64,000 nt of DNA from positions 62,001-126,000 of the forward strand of contig QCHU01000001.1 of NCBI GenBank assembly GCA_003279455.1. The letters run 5' to 3'. Positions 1 through 10,536 of this stretch are shown here, piece after piece (positions within the stretch are counted from its first letter, which is position 1; the number at the start of each line of letters is the position of its first letter). The notes beneath the pieces were generated by a model that was given only the letters and a program-made list of their open reading frames with translations, was not told the DNA's origin and did no database searches. This stretch comes from Prochlorococcus sp. AG-402-G19 (GTDB taxonomy: Bacteria > Cyanobacteriota > Cyanobacteriia > PCC-6307 > Cyanobiaceae). A program made the position numbers and the translations under genes.

Positions 1-2
1 TA

Positions 3-356
3 GTTAAAGATGTAAAAAAAGAATTATCCAATCAAATCGATTTAGCATTATCTAAAGGCATAAATAATGATCAAATAATTATTGATCCTGGAATAGGTTT
101 TGCGAAGAATGTTGATCAAAACTTAACCCTTCTAAAAAATATAGAAGAATTTGTTTATATGAATTATCCAGTATTAGTAGGTGCTTCTAGAAAAAGATTT
201 ATTGGGTCAGTTATCAATGAACCTGACCCTAATAAAAGAATATTTGGAACCTCTGCAGTAGCCTCTCGATGTGTGATTGCAGGTGTTGATATTTTAAGAG
301 TTCATGATGTTAAACAAATTTCTCAGGTGATAATAATGACCAAGTCAATTATTTAA
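3..356 (+). CDS. folP: dihydropteroate synthase, C-terminal part (5' truncated by window start)
   Basis: Frame 3 is open from the window edge: VKDVKKELSNQIDLALSKGINNDQIIIDPGIGFAKN...VLVGASRKRFIG...RVHDVKQ, typical FolP motifs (DPGIGFAK, SRKRFIG, RVHDV). Confidence 0.93.
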   Translation, partial: VKDVKKELSNQIDLALSKGINNDQIIIDPGIGFAKNVDQNLTLLKNIEEFVYMNYPVLVGASRKRFIGSVINEPDPNKRIFGTSAVASRCVIAGVDILRVHDVKQISQVIIMTKSII

Positions 357-363
357 TGTTTTT

Positions 364-3300
364 CTAATCTTCTTTATTTACTCCTTCAATTCTATCTTCT
401 ACTTCTTGATAAAGTTCTTTCAACTGTTCAATATTTTCATCGGATGTTTCCCAATATCCTCTCCCATTAACTTCCAACAATGTACCGACTATTCTTCTAA
501 AACTATGAGGATTCAATTCCATTAATCTTTTCCTCATCTCTGGATCATTTATAAAAGTTTCATTTGACTCTTCATATACGAAATTATCAACTTGGCCACT
601 AGTTGCACTCCATCCTAATGTGTAATTAAGTCTGTTCGATACTTCTCTTACTCCCTCATATCCAGACTTCAGCATTCCTTCGTACCATTTTGGATTAAGT
701 AATTTTGTTCTTGAATCTAATCTAATAGTTTCACTTAGTGATCTTACCTGAGCATTGGCTGTAGTTGTATCTGCTATGTAACTGCTGGGAGCTTTACCAT
801 CATCTCTAAGATTTTTAATTAAATTTGTTGGGTCAGAGTCAAAATAATGACTTACATCTGTGAGGGATATTTCTGAAGAATCAAGGTTTTGGAAAGTAAC
901 GTCAGCTGTTTTCATAACAGATTCAAATACATCCCTGTTCTGATTCATCTCCCCTGGATTATCAGCGTTAAAAGCATAAGTTTTCCTTGAAAGATACATT
1001 TCTTGTAACTCATTTTCTTCTTCCCATGTTGAGTTCTCTACAGCTAAGTTAACATTCGAGCTATAACTTCCACTTGCATTTGAGAAAACTCTGCTTGCAG
1101 ATTCCCTAATACTTTTCCCTTCCTTTTCTGCCTGCTCAAGTGCATGTTTTCTTACGAAATTTTTATCAAGTGGTTCATCTGCCTCAGCAGCCATTTTTAC
1201 AGCTTGATCAATTAATGCCATTTGATTAATAAATAAATCTCTAAAGACACCAGAACAGTTCACTACTACATCAATTCTTGGTCTTCCTAATTCTTCAAGA
1301 GATAAGAGCTCTAATTTATTGACCCTTCCAACCGAGTCTGGCTTTGGTTTCACACCTACGAACCAAAGGATTTGAGCAAGTGATTCTCCATATGTTTTTA
1401 TGTTATCAGTACCCCAAAGTACGCAAGCAATAGTTTCGGGCCATGTACCTTGCTCCTCTTTTTGTCTTTCAATAAGCTTGTCAACAACACCTTTAGCAGA
1501 AGCCACAGCAGCTACTGTTGGTATCGATTGGGGATCTAGTGCATGAATATTTTTACCACTGGGTAATACTCCAGGGTTCCTTATGGGATCTCCACCTGGA
1601 CCAGGAATAACATAATCACCATCTAAAGCTTTTAACAAGCTCTCCATTTCTTTATCTGCACATATTTGTTCTAAACAAAATCTCAAATAGTCAAACAATT
1701 TATCCAGTGAATTTGAATTTACATTTTCAAAACCTGCTTTCTTCGCTGATGCTTGCCATGGCGAAGGGATTGAGAAACCAATTCCTCTTAAAAATTCAAC
1801 AATTAGAGTCCAAATATTCTTCTTCATATTTACTCTGCCATCTCTTCCTGTAAGAGACTTAACCATTGAACCAACGGATTCTCTAGAAGTTTCTGTAATT
1901 AATTTATTAAGTTCAACATCTTCTAATTTTCCCTTGTTATTTCCTTCATAAACTTCCTCAATCGTTTTCCCTTTTGCTTCAGCTAATAAACCTGGTAAAG
2001 ATCTGATTCCATCATCTTCTCTTTCTATAGATGCGATACTTACCAATGTTGCAATAGCTTCTTCAGCAGTGGCGGGTTTTCCAATTGTGTGTAAGCCGCA
2101 AGGTAATAATCGACTTTCTATTTCCATTAATTGTTTATAAACATTTCCTACTACCAAATCTCTTTCATCTATGTCCAATTCGGAGGCATCTTTTTCAGGA
2201 AGTTTTACATCTTCGTCTAGATTACATTTCTTTGATGTTTCAACTATTGCATTAACAATTTGAATTCCTCTTCCACTCTCTCGCAACTGTTGATAAGAAC
2301 CAACTAATTCTCCAAGTTCCTTTAGTCCTTTGTATAGTCCGGCATTTTCTGCTGGAGGAGTTAAATAACTAATTGTTGATGCATATCCTCTTCTTTTTGC
2401 GATTGTTGCTTCCGAAGGATTATTAGCGGCATAGTAATAGAGATTAGGTAAGCCTCCAATTAATGAATCGGGATAACAAGTCTCACTCATACCCATTTGT
2501 TTCCCAGGCATGAACTCAAGAGATCCATGGGTACCAAAATGTAGAACTGCGTCTGCCTTCCAAACTTTTTCTAAATATGTGTAATAAGCTGCAAAGCCAT
2601 GATGTGGACTAGCACTTCTGGAATAAAGCAATCTCATTGGATCGCCTTCATATCCAAAGGTTGGTTGTACTCCAACAAATACATTCCCAAATTCTTTACC
2701 ATATATAAGAAGATTTTGACCGTCACTATTTAAATTTCCAGGTGGCTTTCCCCAGTTCTCTTCTAGCCTTTCAGAATAGGGAGTCAATTTTTCATATTCT
2801 TTTACGCTCATTCGATGAGCTATTGATAGTTCCGGAGAACCTTGTAATGCTTCAGGGTCATTAATTAATGTCTCCATAAGTTCCTTTGGATTCTTAGGCA
2901 TATCTTTTATGTCATAACCTTTCTGCTTCATTTCTTCTAAAACTCTATAAATTGAGCCAAAGACGTCTAAATATGCAGCTGTTCCAACATTTCCTTTATC
3001 TGGTGGAAAACTAAAGACAGTAATCGCTAATTTCTTCTGGTCTCTTTTTTTAATTCTTAGTGATGACCATCTAATAGCTCTTTCAGCTATTGCATCTACT
3101 CTGTCTTGGAGTGTATGTGCTTTTCCAGTGGCATCATCACGTCCGGATAAAACAATCGGTTCAATAGCTCCATCTAATTCAGGAATTGCAATTTGAAGAG
3201 CTACTTGAACTGGATGAAGACCAAGGTCACTACCCTCCCATTCTTGTGTCGTTTGGAAAACCAGAGGTAGAGCAACCATGTAAGGTCGATTGAGTTTCTT

Positions 3301-4377
3301 TAATGCCTCAACTGCTTTTGGATGATCTTGCCTTGCAGGTCCTCCTACAAGGGCAAAACCGGTAAGTGAGACAACCCCATCAACAATTGGTTTGTCAGGG
3401 TTAATTGGATCGTAATAAAATTCATTTACAGGCTTAGAAAAATCTAATCCACCACAAAAAATTGGAATGACTGTTGCTCCCCGATATTCCAATTCTTGAA
3501 TTACAGCGACATAGTGAGCATCATCTCCAGTAACAATATGACTCCTTTGAAGTACAAGACCAATTACTGGACCTGCCTTTGCCTTATTTGATAGATCCTC
3601 TCTAGAAGCTGTCCAATTTAGATATTCTTTTTTATCTTCAAACATATTTGGCGCTAAAGGATGCCAAATTCCTAAATCTGGAAAAACTTCTGGCTCTGCA
3701 ACTTCAATATTCTCTTTTTCAGTATTAAGTTCTGGAAAAACATATTTGTCACCAAGCATTAGTAGGAAATTTCTCAGATTATCTGGAGTTCCACCTAACC
3801 AATATTGAAAACTAAGCATAAAACTACGAGCGTCTTGTGCCTTGTCTACAGGTAGATACTTAAGAATTGATGGAAGAGTATTTAGAAGCTTCAACATTGA
3901 ATCTTGAAAGCCAGCACCACCTGCTTCTTTCCTCTTCTTCATGAAGTCGCCAATAATGCTTTTACTTTGACCTAACTGGGCCATAGAAAAAGTGCCCAAT
4001 TTGTTCAGTCGCATCACTTCTGGCATTGAAGGGAATACAACTGCAGCTTTAAGATTTTCTTTATGAGGTTCGACTGCTTCAACAACCTTTTGCGCTAAAT
4101 CTTCAATGAAAATCAATGAAGCTACAAATAAATCAGCATTTTCTATATCTTTTTTAAAGCTTTCATAATTTGCTGTATCTCTTAATTCTTCAATTAAATA
4201 TCCATTAAGTTCAATTCCAATAGGACCATTTTGAGAATTTAATGAGTTTGCAGCTTGTGTAAGAGCATTTTGATATTGAGGCTCAAGAACCACATAAACA
4301 GCCTTCATCACTGCCTTATGCTTGTGATTCTCGACAGGTGAAACTCTGCGATTGGCTGAGCGAACCTGTGTAAACAT
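364..4377 (-). CDS. chlH: magnesium chelatase subunit H
   Basis: 1337 aa CobN/BchH family; N-terminal DUF3479-like region, [40 protein letters not shown]. Confidence 0.96.
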   Translation of the reverse strand: MFTQVRSANRRVSPVENHKHKAVMKAVYVVLEPQYQNALTQAANSLNSQNGPIGIELNGYLIEELRDTANYESFKKDIENADLFVASLIFIEDLAQKVVEAVEPHKENLKAAVVFPSMPEVMRLNKLGTFSMAQLGQSKSIIGDFMKKRKEAGGAGFQDSMLKLLNTLPSILKYLPVDKAQDARSFMLSFQYWLGGTPDNLRNFLLMLGDKYVFPELNTEKENIEVAEPEVFPDLGIWHPLAPNMFEDKKEYLNWTASREDLSNKAKAGPVIGLVLQRSHIVTGDDAHYVAVIQELEYRGATVIPIFCGGLDFSKPVNEFYYDPINPDKPIVDGVVSLTGFALVGGPARQDHPKAVEALKKLNRPYMVALPLVFQTTQEWEGSDLGLHPVQVALQIAIPELDGAIEPIVLSGRDDATGKAHTLQDRVDAIAERAIRWSSLRIKKRDQKKLAITVFSFPPDKGNVGTAAYLDVFGSIYRVLEEMKQKGYDIKDMPKNPKELMETLINDPEALQGSPELSIAHRMSVKEYEKLTPYSERLEENWGKPPGNLNSDGQNLLIYGKEFGNVFVGVQPTFGYEGDPMRLLYSRSASPHHGFAAYYTYLEKVWKADAVLHFGTHGSLEFMPGKQMGMSETCYPDSLIGGLPNLYYYAANNPSEATIAKRRGYASTISYLTPPAENAGLYKGLKELGELVGSYQQLRESGRGIQIVNAIVETSKKCNLDEDVKLPEKDASELDIDERDLVVGNVYKQLMEIESRLLPCGLHTIGKPATAEEAIATLVSIASIEREDDGIRSLPGLLAEAKGKTIEEVYEGNNKGKLEDVELNKLITETSRESVGSMVKSLTGRDGRVNMKKNIWTLIVEFLRGIGFSIPSPWQASAKKAGFENVNSNSLDKLFDYLRFCLEQICADKEMESLLKALDGDYVIPGPGGDPIRNPGVLPSGKNIHALDPQSIPTVAAVASAKGVVDKLIERQKEEQGTWPETIACVLWGTDNIKTYGESLAQILWFVGVKPKPDSVGRVNKLELLSLEELGRPRIDVVVNCSGVFRDLFINQMALIDQAVKMAAEADEPLDKNFVRKHALEQAEKEGKSIRESASRVFSNASGSYSSNVNLAVENSTWEEENELQEMYLSRKTYAFNADNPGEMNQNRDVFESVMKTADVTFQNLDSSEISLTDVSHYFDSDPTNLIKNLRDDGKAPSSYIADTTTANAQVRSLSETIRLDSRTKLLNPKWYEGMLKSGYEGVREVSNRLNYTLGWSATSGQVDNFVYEESNETFINDPEMRKRLMELNPHSFRRIVGTLLEVNGRGYWETSDENIEQLKELYQEVEDRIEGVNKED

Positions 4378-4443
4378 CTTTTTCTTCTATCGGAATTCGA
4401 CCAAGCCTAGTGTTCAGTGGCCCTTTAGTGTGTTATTTAGTTA

Positions 4444-5340
4444 ATGCGTGTTACAAGGGATATCAAATATGATTATAAAAAAAGCAATTCAATGAGTTCT
4501 GCTAATCAATCAATACCAGTTTTAGTCGCAGGAGCCTTAGGCCGAATGGGATCTGAGGTGATTAAAGCAATTAATTCATCTAATGATTATGAACTAGTTG
4601 GCGCAATTGATAATCAGAAGGAAAAAGAAGGTCAAGACATTGGAACATTAATTGGCATAAGCCCGCTTGATGTATTTCTTTCTAGTGATTTTGAAGGTTC
4701 TCTCTGTGCTGCAAGTCAGAATGTCCCTAAAGATGGTTCAAACAATGCTGCTGTACTAGTTGATTTCACACATCCCAAAGTTGCTTATAGTCACACACGT
4801 ACATCTATTGCATATGGAGTCCATCCAGTAATTGGAACTACTGGAATAACATCAGATCAATTAGAAGATCTCTCTAAATTTGCAGAAAAGGCATCACTTG
4901 GTTCAGCAATTATTCCAAACTTTTCAGTAGGTATGGTATTGCTGCAGCAAGCTGCAGCAGCTGCGGCTCGTTTTTATGAGTTCGCTGAATTGACAGAGAT
5001 GCATCATAATAAAAAAGCTGATGCACCTAGTGGAACTTGTATTAAAACAGCTGAATTGATAGAGGAGCAACGCTCAAAGTTCAATAAATCTTTAGTGAAC
5101 GAGGAAGAATCTATAGAAGGTTCTCGAGGTGGTTCTCGTCCTAGTGGCTTAAGGCTTCATTCGGTAAGGTTACCCGGACTAGTTGCTCATCAACAAGTCA
5201 TGTTTGGGTCTAATGGAGAAACTTATGAGTTAGCTCATAACACTATTGATCGTTCTGCTTATATGCCTGGTGTTTTGTTAGTGATTAAAAAAATTAGATC
5301 ATTCAATAAATTGGTTTATGGGTTAGAGAAAATTCTATAG
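4444..5340 (+). CDS. dapB: 4-hydroxy-tetrahydrodipicolinate reductase (true start may be the internal ATG MSSANQ)
   Basis: VAGALGRMGSEVIKAI, VDFTHPKV, GTTG, EMHHNKKADAPSGT. Confidence 0.95.
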   Translation: MRVTRDIKYDYKKSNSMSSANQSIPVLVAGALGRMGSEVIKAINSSNDYELVGAIDNQKEKEGQDIGTLIGISPLDVFLSSDFEGSLCAASQNVPKDGSNNAAVLVDFTHPKVAYSHTRTSIAYGVHPVIGTTGITSDQLEDLSKFAEKASLGSAIIPNFSVGMVLLQQAAAAAARFYEFAELTEMHHNKKADAPSGTCIKTAELIEEQRSKFNKSLVNEEESIEGSRGGSRPSGLRLHSVRLPGLVAHQQVMFGSNGETYELAHNTIDRSAYMPGVLLVIKKIRSFNKLVYGLEKIL

Positions 5341-5352
5341 TCATTAATACAA

Positions 5353-6000
5353 ATGCTTTTTCCGATTAAGCAAAAAGAGATAAATAAATTGATCCCTTCA
5401 GTTGCAACAGGGACTCAATTTAATTCAGCTTTGGGTAACCCTCAGAAAATTTTCCAACGCATTTTGATCTCGGCAATTGGTGGTGTAATAACATTGCTCA
5501 TAAGCCAAAGTCAAGTAACAAGTCAGTTTTACTCTTTATGGTTGGTTTTGGGCGTAGTTTTTCTTTTATACATTTTATGGGGACCAATTCTTGAAGCTAG
5601 TAGGAAAAACTCTAAGTTTAAAAGTTTTTCTTTTTCGGCATTAGTTGATGGTTATATTTCTGATGTTTACGTAGAAGATAGGGTAGAAAATCAACAGGAA
5701 CAAGCTAATAGAGATGGAAGATTAGAGGTTTTAGAAAAAAAAAGAACATGGGTCATTTTGGAGATAGAAGATGAAGATGGATTTATAGGAAAAATTAGTT
5801 TTCCATTACAAAATAAGTTCAATATACTTACTAAAGGAATGAGAATTAACTGTGTAGTCTTTAGTAATAGAAGAGACTTTGAAAGGATACAAGCGATAAG
5901 CGATGCCTGGTGCCCAGAAATTAATTTATGGGTTGGTTCTTATCCATTTCTTCTCAGACCTGCATTCGAAGAATTTGTTAATATGAAAATTCTTAACTAA
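5353..6000 (+). CDS. conserved cyanobacterial membrane protein of unknown function
   Basis: 215 aa ORF with two predicted TM segments near the N-terminus; immediately downstream of dapB. Confidence 0.75.
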   Translation: MLFPIKQKEINKLIPSVATGTQFNSALGNPQKIFQRILISAIGGVITLLISQSQVTSQFYSLWLVLGVVFLLYILWGPILEASRKNSKFKSFSFSALVDGYISDVYVEDRVENQQEQANRDGRLEVLEKKRTWVILEIEDEDGFIGKISFPLQNKFNILTKGMRINCVVFSNRRDFERIQAISDAWCPEINLWVGSYPFLLRPAFEEFVNMKILN

Positions 6001-6033
6001 TTATTATTTATAATAACTGATATAATATAAACC

Positions 6034-7146
6034 ATGAATATAGCAATTGTAGGTTCCGGGTTAACTGGATCACTAGCAGCAATATCATTGGCGAGTGCTG
6101 GCTGTAGAGTTGATCTTTATGAAAGATTATCTGATCAAGAACTTGTAAATAGAGATCGAACATACGCTATTACACATTCCTCTAGAAAAATATTAATAAA
6201 TCTAGGAATCTGGTCCCATTTGCAAACTCATCTAGTACCATTTCAATATCTCAATGTGATTGATTATGAATTAAATAAAAAATTTAGATTTCTAGTAAAT
6301 GATTTAGATATATCTGATCAAAAATATTCAGCTGTAGGCTGGATTGTAGAGCATAAAAATATAATGGATACAATATTAGAATTTATTGCAAAAATTGAGA
6401 ATATTAATAAAATACCTACTTCTGTTATACCTAATACAAATAATTACGACTTAATTGTTGCAGCAGATGGATCAAATTCAGCTATTAAGAAAAAGCTTAA
6501 AACTCCATCCTTTAATTTTAATTATGATCAAATCTGTATTACAGCCAGGGTTTTATTAAGAGGTGTTGATTCTAATGAAGCATTCGAAATATTAAACTCT
6601 GAGGGTCCTTTTGCTGTTTTACCTCTAGGAGGAGATTTATTTCAAATTATTTGTAGTCAATCAATAGCTAAAGGCACACATAATAAGACTTTATCTAAAT
6701 CATTATTTTTAGACTATATATCAACAATTCTTCCTTATGGTATAGAGCCAGATACAATAATTGATGATCCAACTTATTTTCCTATAAATTTCGTTTTCAA
6801 TTACTCATTCTTCTCGGGCAAATATATTTATATTGGTGAATCTGCTCACAAAATTCATCCAGTAGCGGGACAAGGATTAAATCTTTGCTGGAGAGATGTT
6901 AAATGCCTTTCAAATATCGTTTCGATACCTTTTTTAAAAAATAATTATTCTTTTATCCCTTTTTTATACTCATTTTCAAGATTTTTTGATGTTCTGTTAA
7001 TATCAATATTAACTGACAGCTTGGTAAGATACTCTAGAAGTAATTTTAATATTTTTATGGTACCAAGGTCATTAACTTTCTTTATTTTAAAAAAATCAAA
7101 AATTATTAGAAGATATATACTTAATTTAATGACAAATGGAGTATAA
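6034..7146 (+). CDS. FAD-dependent monooxygenase, UbiH/COQ6-like
   Basis: N-terminal GSGLTGSLAAISLASAGCRVDLYER dinucleotide fold; GESAHKIHPVAGQGLNLCWRD FAD motif. Confidence 0.88.
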   Translation: MNIAIVGSGLTGSLAAISLASAGCRVDLYERLSDQELVNRDRTYAITHSSRKILINLGIWSHLQTHLVPFQYLNVIDYELNKKFRFLVNDLDISDQKYSAVGWIVEHKNIMDTILEFIAKIENINKIPTSVIPNTNNYDLIVAADGSNSAIKKKLKTPSFNFNYDQICITARVLLRGVDSNEAFEILNSEGPFAVLPLGGDLFQIICSQSIAKGTHNKTLSKSLFLDYISTILPYGIEPDTIIDDPTYFPINFVFNYSFFSGKYIYIGESAHKIHPVAGQGLNLCWRDVKCLSNIVSIPFLKNNYSFIPFLYSFSRFFDVLLISILTDSLVRYSRSNFNIFMVPRSLTFFILKKSKIIRRYILNLMTNGV

Positions 7147-7162
7147 CATATATTATATATAA

Positions 7163-7366
7163 ATGATTAATAATGAAATCAATCCAGCCTCCGAAGAACT
7201 GTGCAACTTTATAATTGATAAAATTGGCATAAATAAGAGTGCATTGGAACTTGGGCTGAAAAGATCCTCTGTTAATAATGCACCACTACCTATTGTAATG
7301 TTGAGTTATGGTTTAATAACTATAACTCAACTAAATTTGATACTTTCGTGGTTAAACGATAATTAA
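7163..7366 (+). CDS. DUF2949-like small conserved protein
   Basis: 67 aa; LGLKRSSVNNAPLPIVMLSYGLITITQLNLILSWL resembles the cyanobacterial DUF2949 pattern. Confidence 0.65.
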   Translation: MINNEINPASEELCNFIIDKIGINKSALELGLKRSSVNNAPLPIVMLSYGLITITQLNLILSWLNDN

Positions 7367-7578
7367 TAATTGATTAGTTATTCTAATAGCAAATTAAGTT
7401 TAAATTAAATCAATAATTAAGCTAAACAAGAAATGAATATCATATAAATCACCCAATATTTATATTATCAATTTAGAAACTATATTTTTTAGTTTCGACT
7501 CTCGCAAGTAAATAATTTAATATAATTATTTTTCAATTATTTCTGATTAATATCCAATCTATATTCATATTAAAAATT

Positions 7579-7603
7579 TTAATATTAGGTTTCCTAATAT
7601 TAA
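7579..7603. repeat. perfect 11-bp inverted repeat (hairpin TTAATATTAGG-TTT-CCTAATATTAA)
   Basis: Direct reading; lies within the ~535-nt non-coding gap 7367-7901. Confidence 0.5.
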
Positions 7604-7901
7604 TGATTTGGACTTTTATTAAAGACAAAATCAGATAAAAATTAAAATTATCTAGATCATTTCCTATCAATACTATCATGATTTATAGTAGATATAATAT
7701 TTGTTAAGCAAGCTTAATTCATACCATATCATCGGATATTCATATATGTCGTTTATATCTTTAATCAAGATTAATGTTTTTGAAAAATTTTTTTTTTATG
7801 TACTCTCTCAAGTTTTCCATTATTAGGAATTATTGGTGTGCGATTATTTTAAACTAACAATAAAGCTAGCCAATCTTCAATCTGCTGTCATTATTTAAAG
7901 T

Positions 7902-8489
7902 ATGAAGAAATCCAATTTAAATTCTACGCAGGTCAACAATGGCTCAAAGCATCTAGATAGTACTATCCGTGAAACTTATTGTAATTGCGTGATTGCAAAT
8001 GATGCTTCAAGAAAAATTGATTTTTTAATATTAGTTATTGAGACACTTCAAATCAATGCGACTGATTCCCTATTATTAAAGGCAAAAAATATTGGCCTGT
8101 CAGATGATTTTTCAAGTAGAGTTCAATTTTGGAAAATGAGATGCTCCAATCCTCTAAGGAATACTCATACACTTACATCTCTAACTTCTGAGCAGATTGA
8201 TTCACTTGTTGAACTTATTTCCCATATGGCAGAAAATCTCTACCCCCTTATTAGGCAGTTACTCTCTTCAAAGGAACCAAAGAAACTTAGTCAGGAACGA
8301 TGGCTTTTATTTACTTCACGACTCAAGGCACTCATACGTAAAAGGATGAATATTAAACGGAGCTATATTGCTTCGTTGTTAGGTGAAGACAATAATGAAC
8401 CTTTTAGAGAGTTATTAGTCATACTCTCACTATCCTGTGGAGAAGGGGGAGCTAATCGCTTGAAAGCCTCTTTATATCATCAATCATAG
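7902..8489 (+). CDS. DUF3038 family protein
   Basis: 195 aa; similar in layout to the cyanobacterial DUF3038 protein and followed directly by a DUF4335-like ORF. Confidence 0.65.
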   Translation: MKKSNLNSTQVNNGSKHLDSTIRETYCNCVIANDASRKIDFLILVIETLQINATDSLLLKAKNIGLSDDFSSRVQFWKMRCSNPLRNTHTLTSLTSEQIDSLVELISHMAENLYPLIRQLLSSKEPKKLSQERWLLFTSRLKALIRKRMNIKRSYIASLLGEDNNEPFRELLVILSLSCGEGGANRLKASLYHQS

Positions 8490-8498
8490 AATTTATAT

Positions 8499-9107
8499 AT
8501 GATTAACTTATCTTATAGATTTGATCAAAACTCTTCATCCCTACAAATCTCAGGGATGCCAGATGTATCAAATGGAGACTCGGAAAATACTATCGGAATT
8601 TTATCATCATGGTCATTGAAAATCATTGGTTCTCCCCTACTTGAGGGAGAGAAGGAACATCTTGATAATTTAATGCAAGTTATACTTAAATATTCCAGAT
8701 CCTATATCTCTGGAATTAGAAAAACATTTGTATCTAATAAAAAAATAATCACAATATCTCCCTTCGGTATGAGTCATAAGTTACTACTAAAAAGTACAAA
8801 GGAAGGTATTAATCCTTTAGAAATAATTTTAGATGACTCTGAATTGTCAGATCTAACGCGATGCATGGACCTTTTAAGATTTGATCCTAGATTTAATATT
8901 CGATGGGATATCAATCAGGAAAGACCATTTAGAAAAAAATATATCCTTAATAACCAATCAAATTCAAATAAAAATATTAATTTCCTATATGCTCTTATTA
9001 TCTTTTCATTTGCTAGTACTTTACTAATATTATTTCCGACAAATGATAAGTATGAGTTACAAGAATTCACTAACAGTAGTCAAACCTTATCCAAACCAAC
9101 TGAGTAA
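8499..9107 (+). CDS. DUF4335 family protein
   Basis: 202 aa, one C-terminal TM; ordered after the DUF3038-like ORF. Confidence 0.65.
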   Translation: MINLSYRFDQNSSSLQISGMPDVSNGDSENTIGILSSWSLKIIGSPLLEGEKEHLDNLMQVILKYSRSYISGIRKTFVSNKKIITISPFGMSHKLLLKSTKEGINPLEIILDDSELSDLTRCMDLLRFDPRFNIRWDINQERPFRKKYILNNQSNSNKNINFLYALIIFSFASTLLILFPTNDKYELQEFTNSSQTLSKPTE

Positions 9108-9243
9108 GATATAAAATTATAATATTTTTATTATATAATTTTGAAAGGAAGTATAGTTAATCTACCCTAATTTATTAAATTATACTTTAGTTGATAATAG
9201 TTTACTGATATAATAAATTTAGCTTAAAGAAAAAATTAGTTTA

Positions 9244-9894
9244 ATGAAGCTTTCTTCTAAAGATAGAGAGAAAATTGATAATAATGACGATCAAATCTTT
9301 TATCAACAACCAAGATATGTTCATCACCTTAGCAATTCTTTTAGAACTAGACTTACAAGCATCTACTCAGAATATCTACTAAATCATCATGTGATTCTTG
9401 ATTTAATGAGTAGTTGGGTAAGCCATTTACCATTAAATATGAGATATAAAAAAGTAATTGGCCATGGGATGAATGAAGATGAGTTGGGTGCAAATAAGAG
9501 GCTTGATAAGTTCTGGATCCAAAATTTAAATAAGATACAAAATATGCCATTTGAAGATTCATCTATTGATGCTGGATTAATAGTTGCCGGTTGGCAATAT
9601 CTTCAATATCCTGAAAAAGTTTCATTAGAATTATCAAGAATTATCAAATCAGATTCATTATTGATAATATCTTTCACTAATCGTGCATTCTGGAGCAAAG
9701 CTCCAAATATATGGACATATTCGTCTGAAGAAAATAGACTTGAATACGTTAAGAGTGTTCTAACTGCTAACGGTTGGAGAATTGATAAAATATTTAATGA
9801 AAAAACCCATGAAGATAAGCTTTTTGGGTTTTATTCAGCAGAGGGTGATCCTTTCTTTTCTATAATTGCAAGAAACAATAAGTCTCAAAACTGA
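9244..9894 (+). CDS. SAM-dependent methyltransferase-like protein
   Basis: VILDLMSSWVSHLP...MPFEDSSIDAGLIVAGWQYLQYPEKVSLELSRIIKSDSLLIISFTNR: class I methyltransferase layout. Confidence 0.7.
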   Translation: MKLSSKDREKIDNNDDQIFYQQPRYVHHLSNSFRTRLTSIYSEYLLNHHVILDLMSSWVSHLPLNMRYKKVIGHGMNEDELGANKRLDKFWIQNLNKIQNMPFEDSSIDAGLIVAGWQYLQYPEKVSLELSRIIKSDSLLIISFTNRAFWSKAPNIWTYSSEENRLEYVKSVLTANGWRIDKIFNEKTHEDKLFGFYSAEGDPFFSIIARNNKSQN

Positions 9895-9943
9895 ATTACT
9901 TGTTATTAATATGTATATTTAGTATTAGAACACTAGAGTTTTT

Positions 9944-10252
9944 ATGTCTTATTCTCTAATTAAATTTAGTTCTGAGGATTGCGGAACCTGTCACAGAATG
10001 AGTTTCTTTGACTCTAAAGTTGCAACTGAATTAGGTATTGAATTTATCAGCGTAAAGCTACAAGATACAGTGCTTTATAGAAAATATAGGCCAATATTAT
10101 TAAAACAATACCCTACAAAAGAGGGTATGGGCTGGCCAACTTATCTATTAGTTAATGAGCCAGAGGGTGAATTCGAAATTATTGGTGAGTTAAAGGGGGG
10201 AATTGCTAAGGGTGATTTTAGAGAAAGACTTTCAATCCTAATGTCAAAATGA
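9944..10252 (+). CDS. thioredoxin-fold protein with CGTC motif
   Basis: FSSEDCGTCHRM near the N-terminus; GWPTYLLVNE cis-Pro region. Confidence 0.75.
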   Translation: MSYSLIKFSSEDCGTCHRMSFFDSKVATELGIEFISVKLQDTVLYRKYRPILLKQYPTKEGMGWPTYLLVNEPEGEFEIIGELKGGIAKGDFRERLSILMSK

Positions 10253-10259
10253 TTAATAA

Positions 10260-10508
10260 CTAATTTACTGGTTGCATTAAGCCACCACTTCCTGAGTCGG
10301 AATCATCGTCATCGTTTCCTGTGTCTACAGTCAAAAGAGTGTAAACTCCTAGAGCGATAAGACTAATCATTCCGCTAAAAAGACTTAGTCCATATTGGTT
10401 AGTGCTAATTTCTATTACTTCACCCAAGGTAAAAATACTCAAATTTTGGAGACTATAGCAATTTTTTACAAAAAAAATGTTTTGATCAACCAATTGAAAG
10501 ATTGACAT
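10260..10508 (-). CDS. small single-TM protein with acidic/Ser-Gly tail (start codon uncertain)
   Basis: 82 aa ORF; GLSLFSGMISLIALGVYTLLTV TM followed by DTGNDDDDSDSGSGGLMQPVN. Confidence 0.6.
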   Translation of the reverse strand: MSIFQLVDQNIFFVKNCYSLQNLSIFTLGEVIEISTNQYGLSLFSGMISLIALGVYTLLTVDTGNDDDDSDSGSGGLMQPVN

Positions 10509-10536
10509 ATCTAACTATTTAGAATTTGATAATTAT

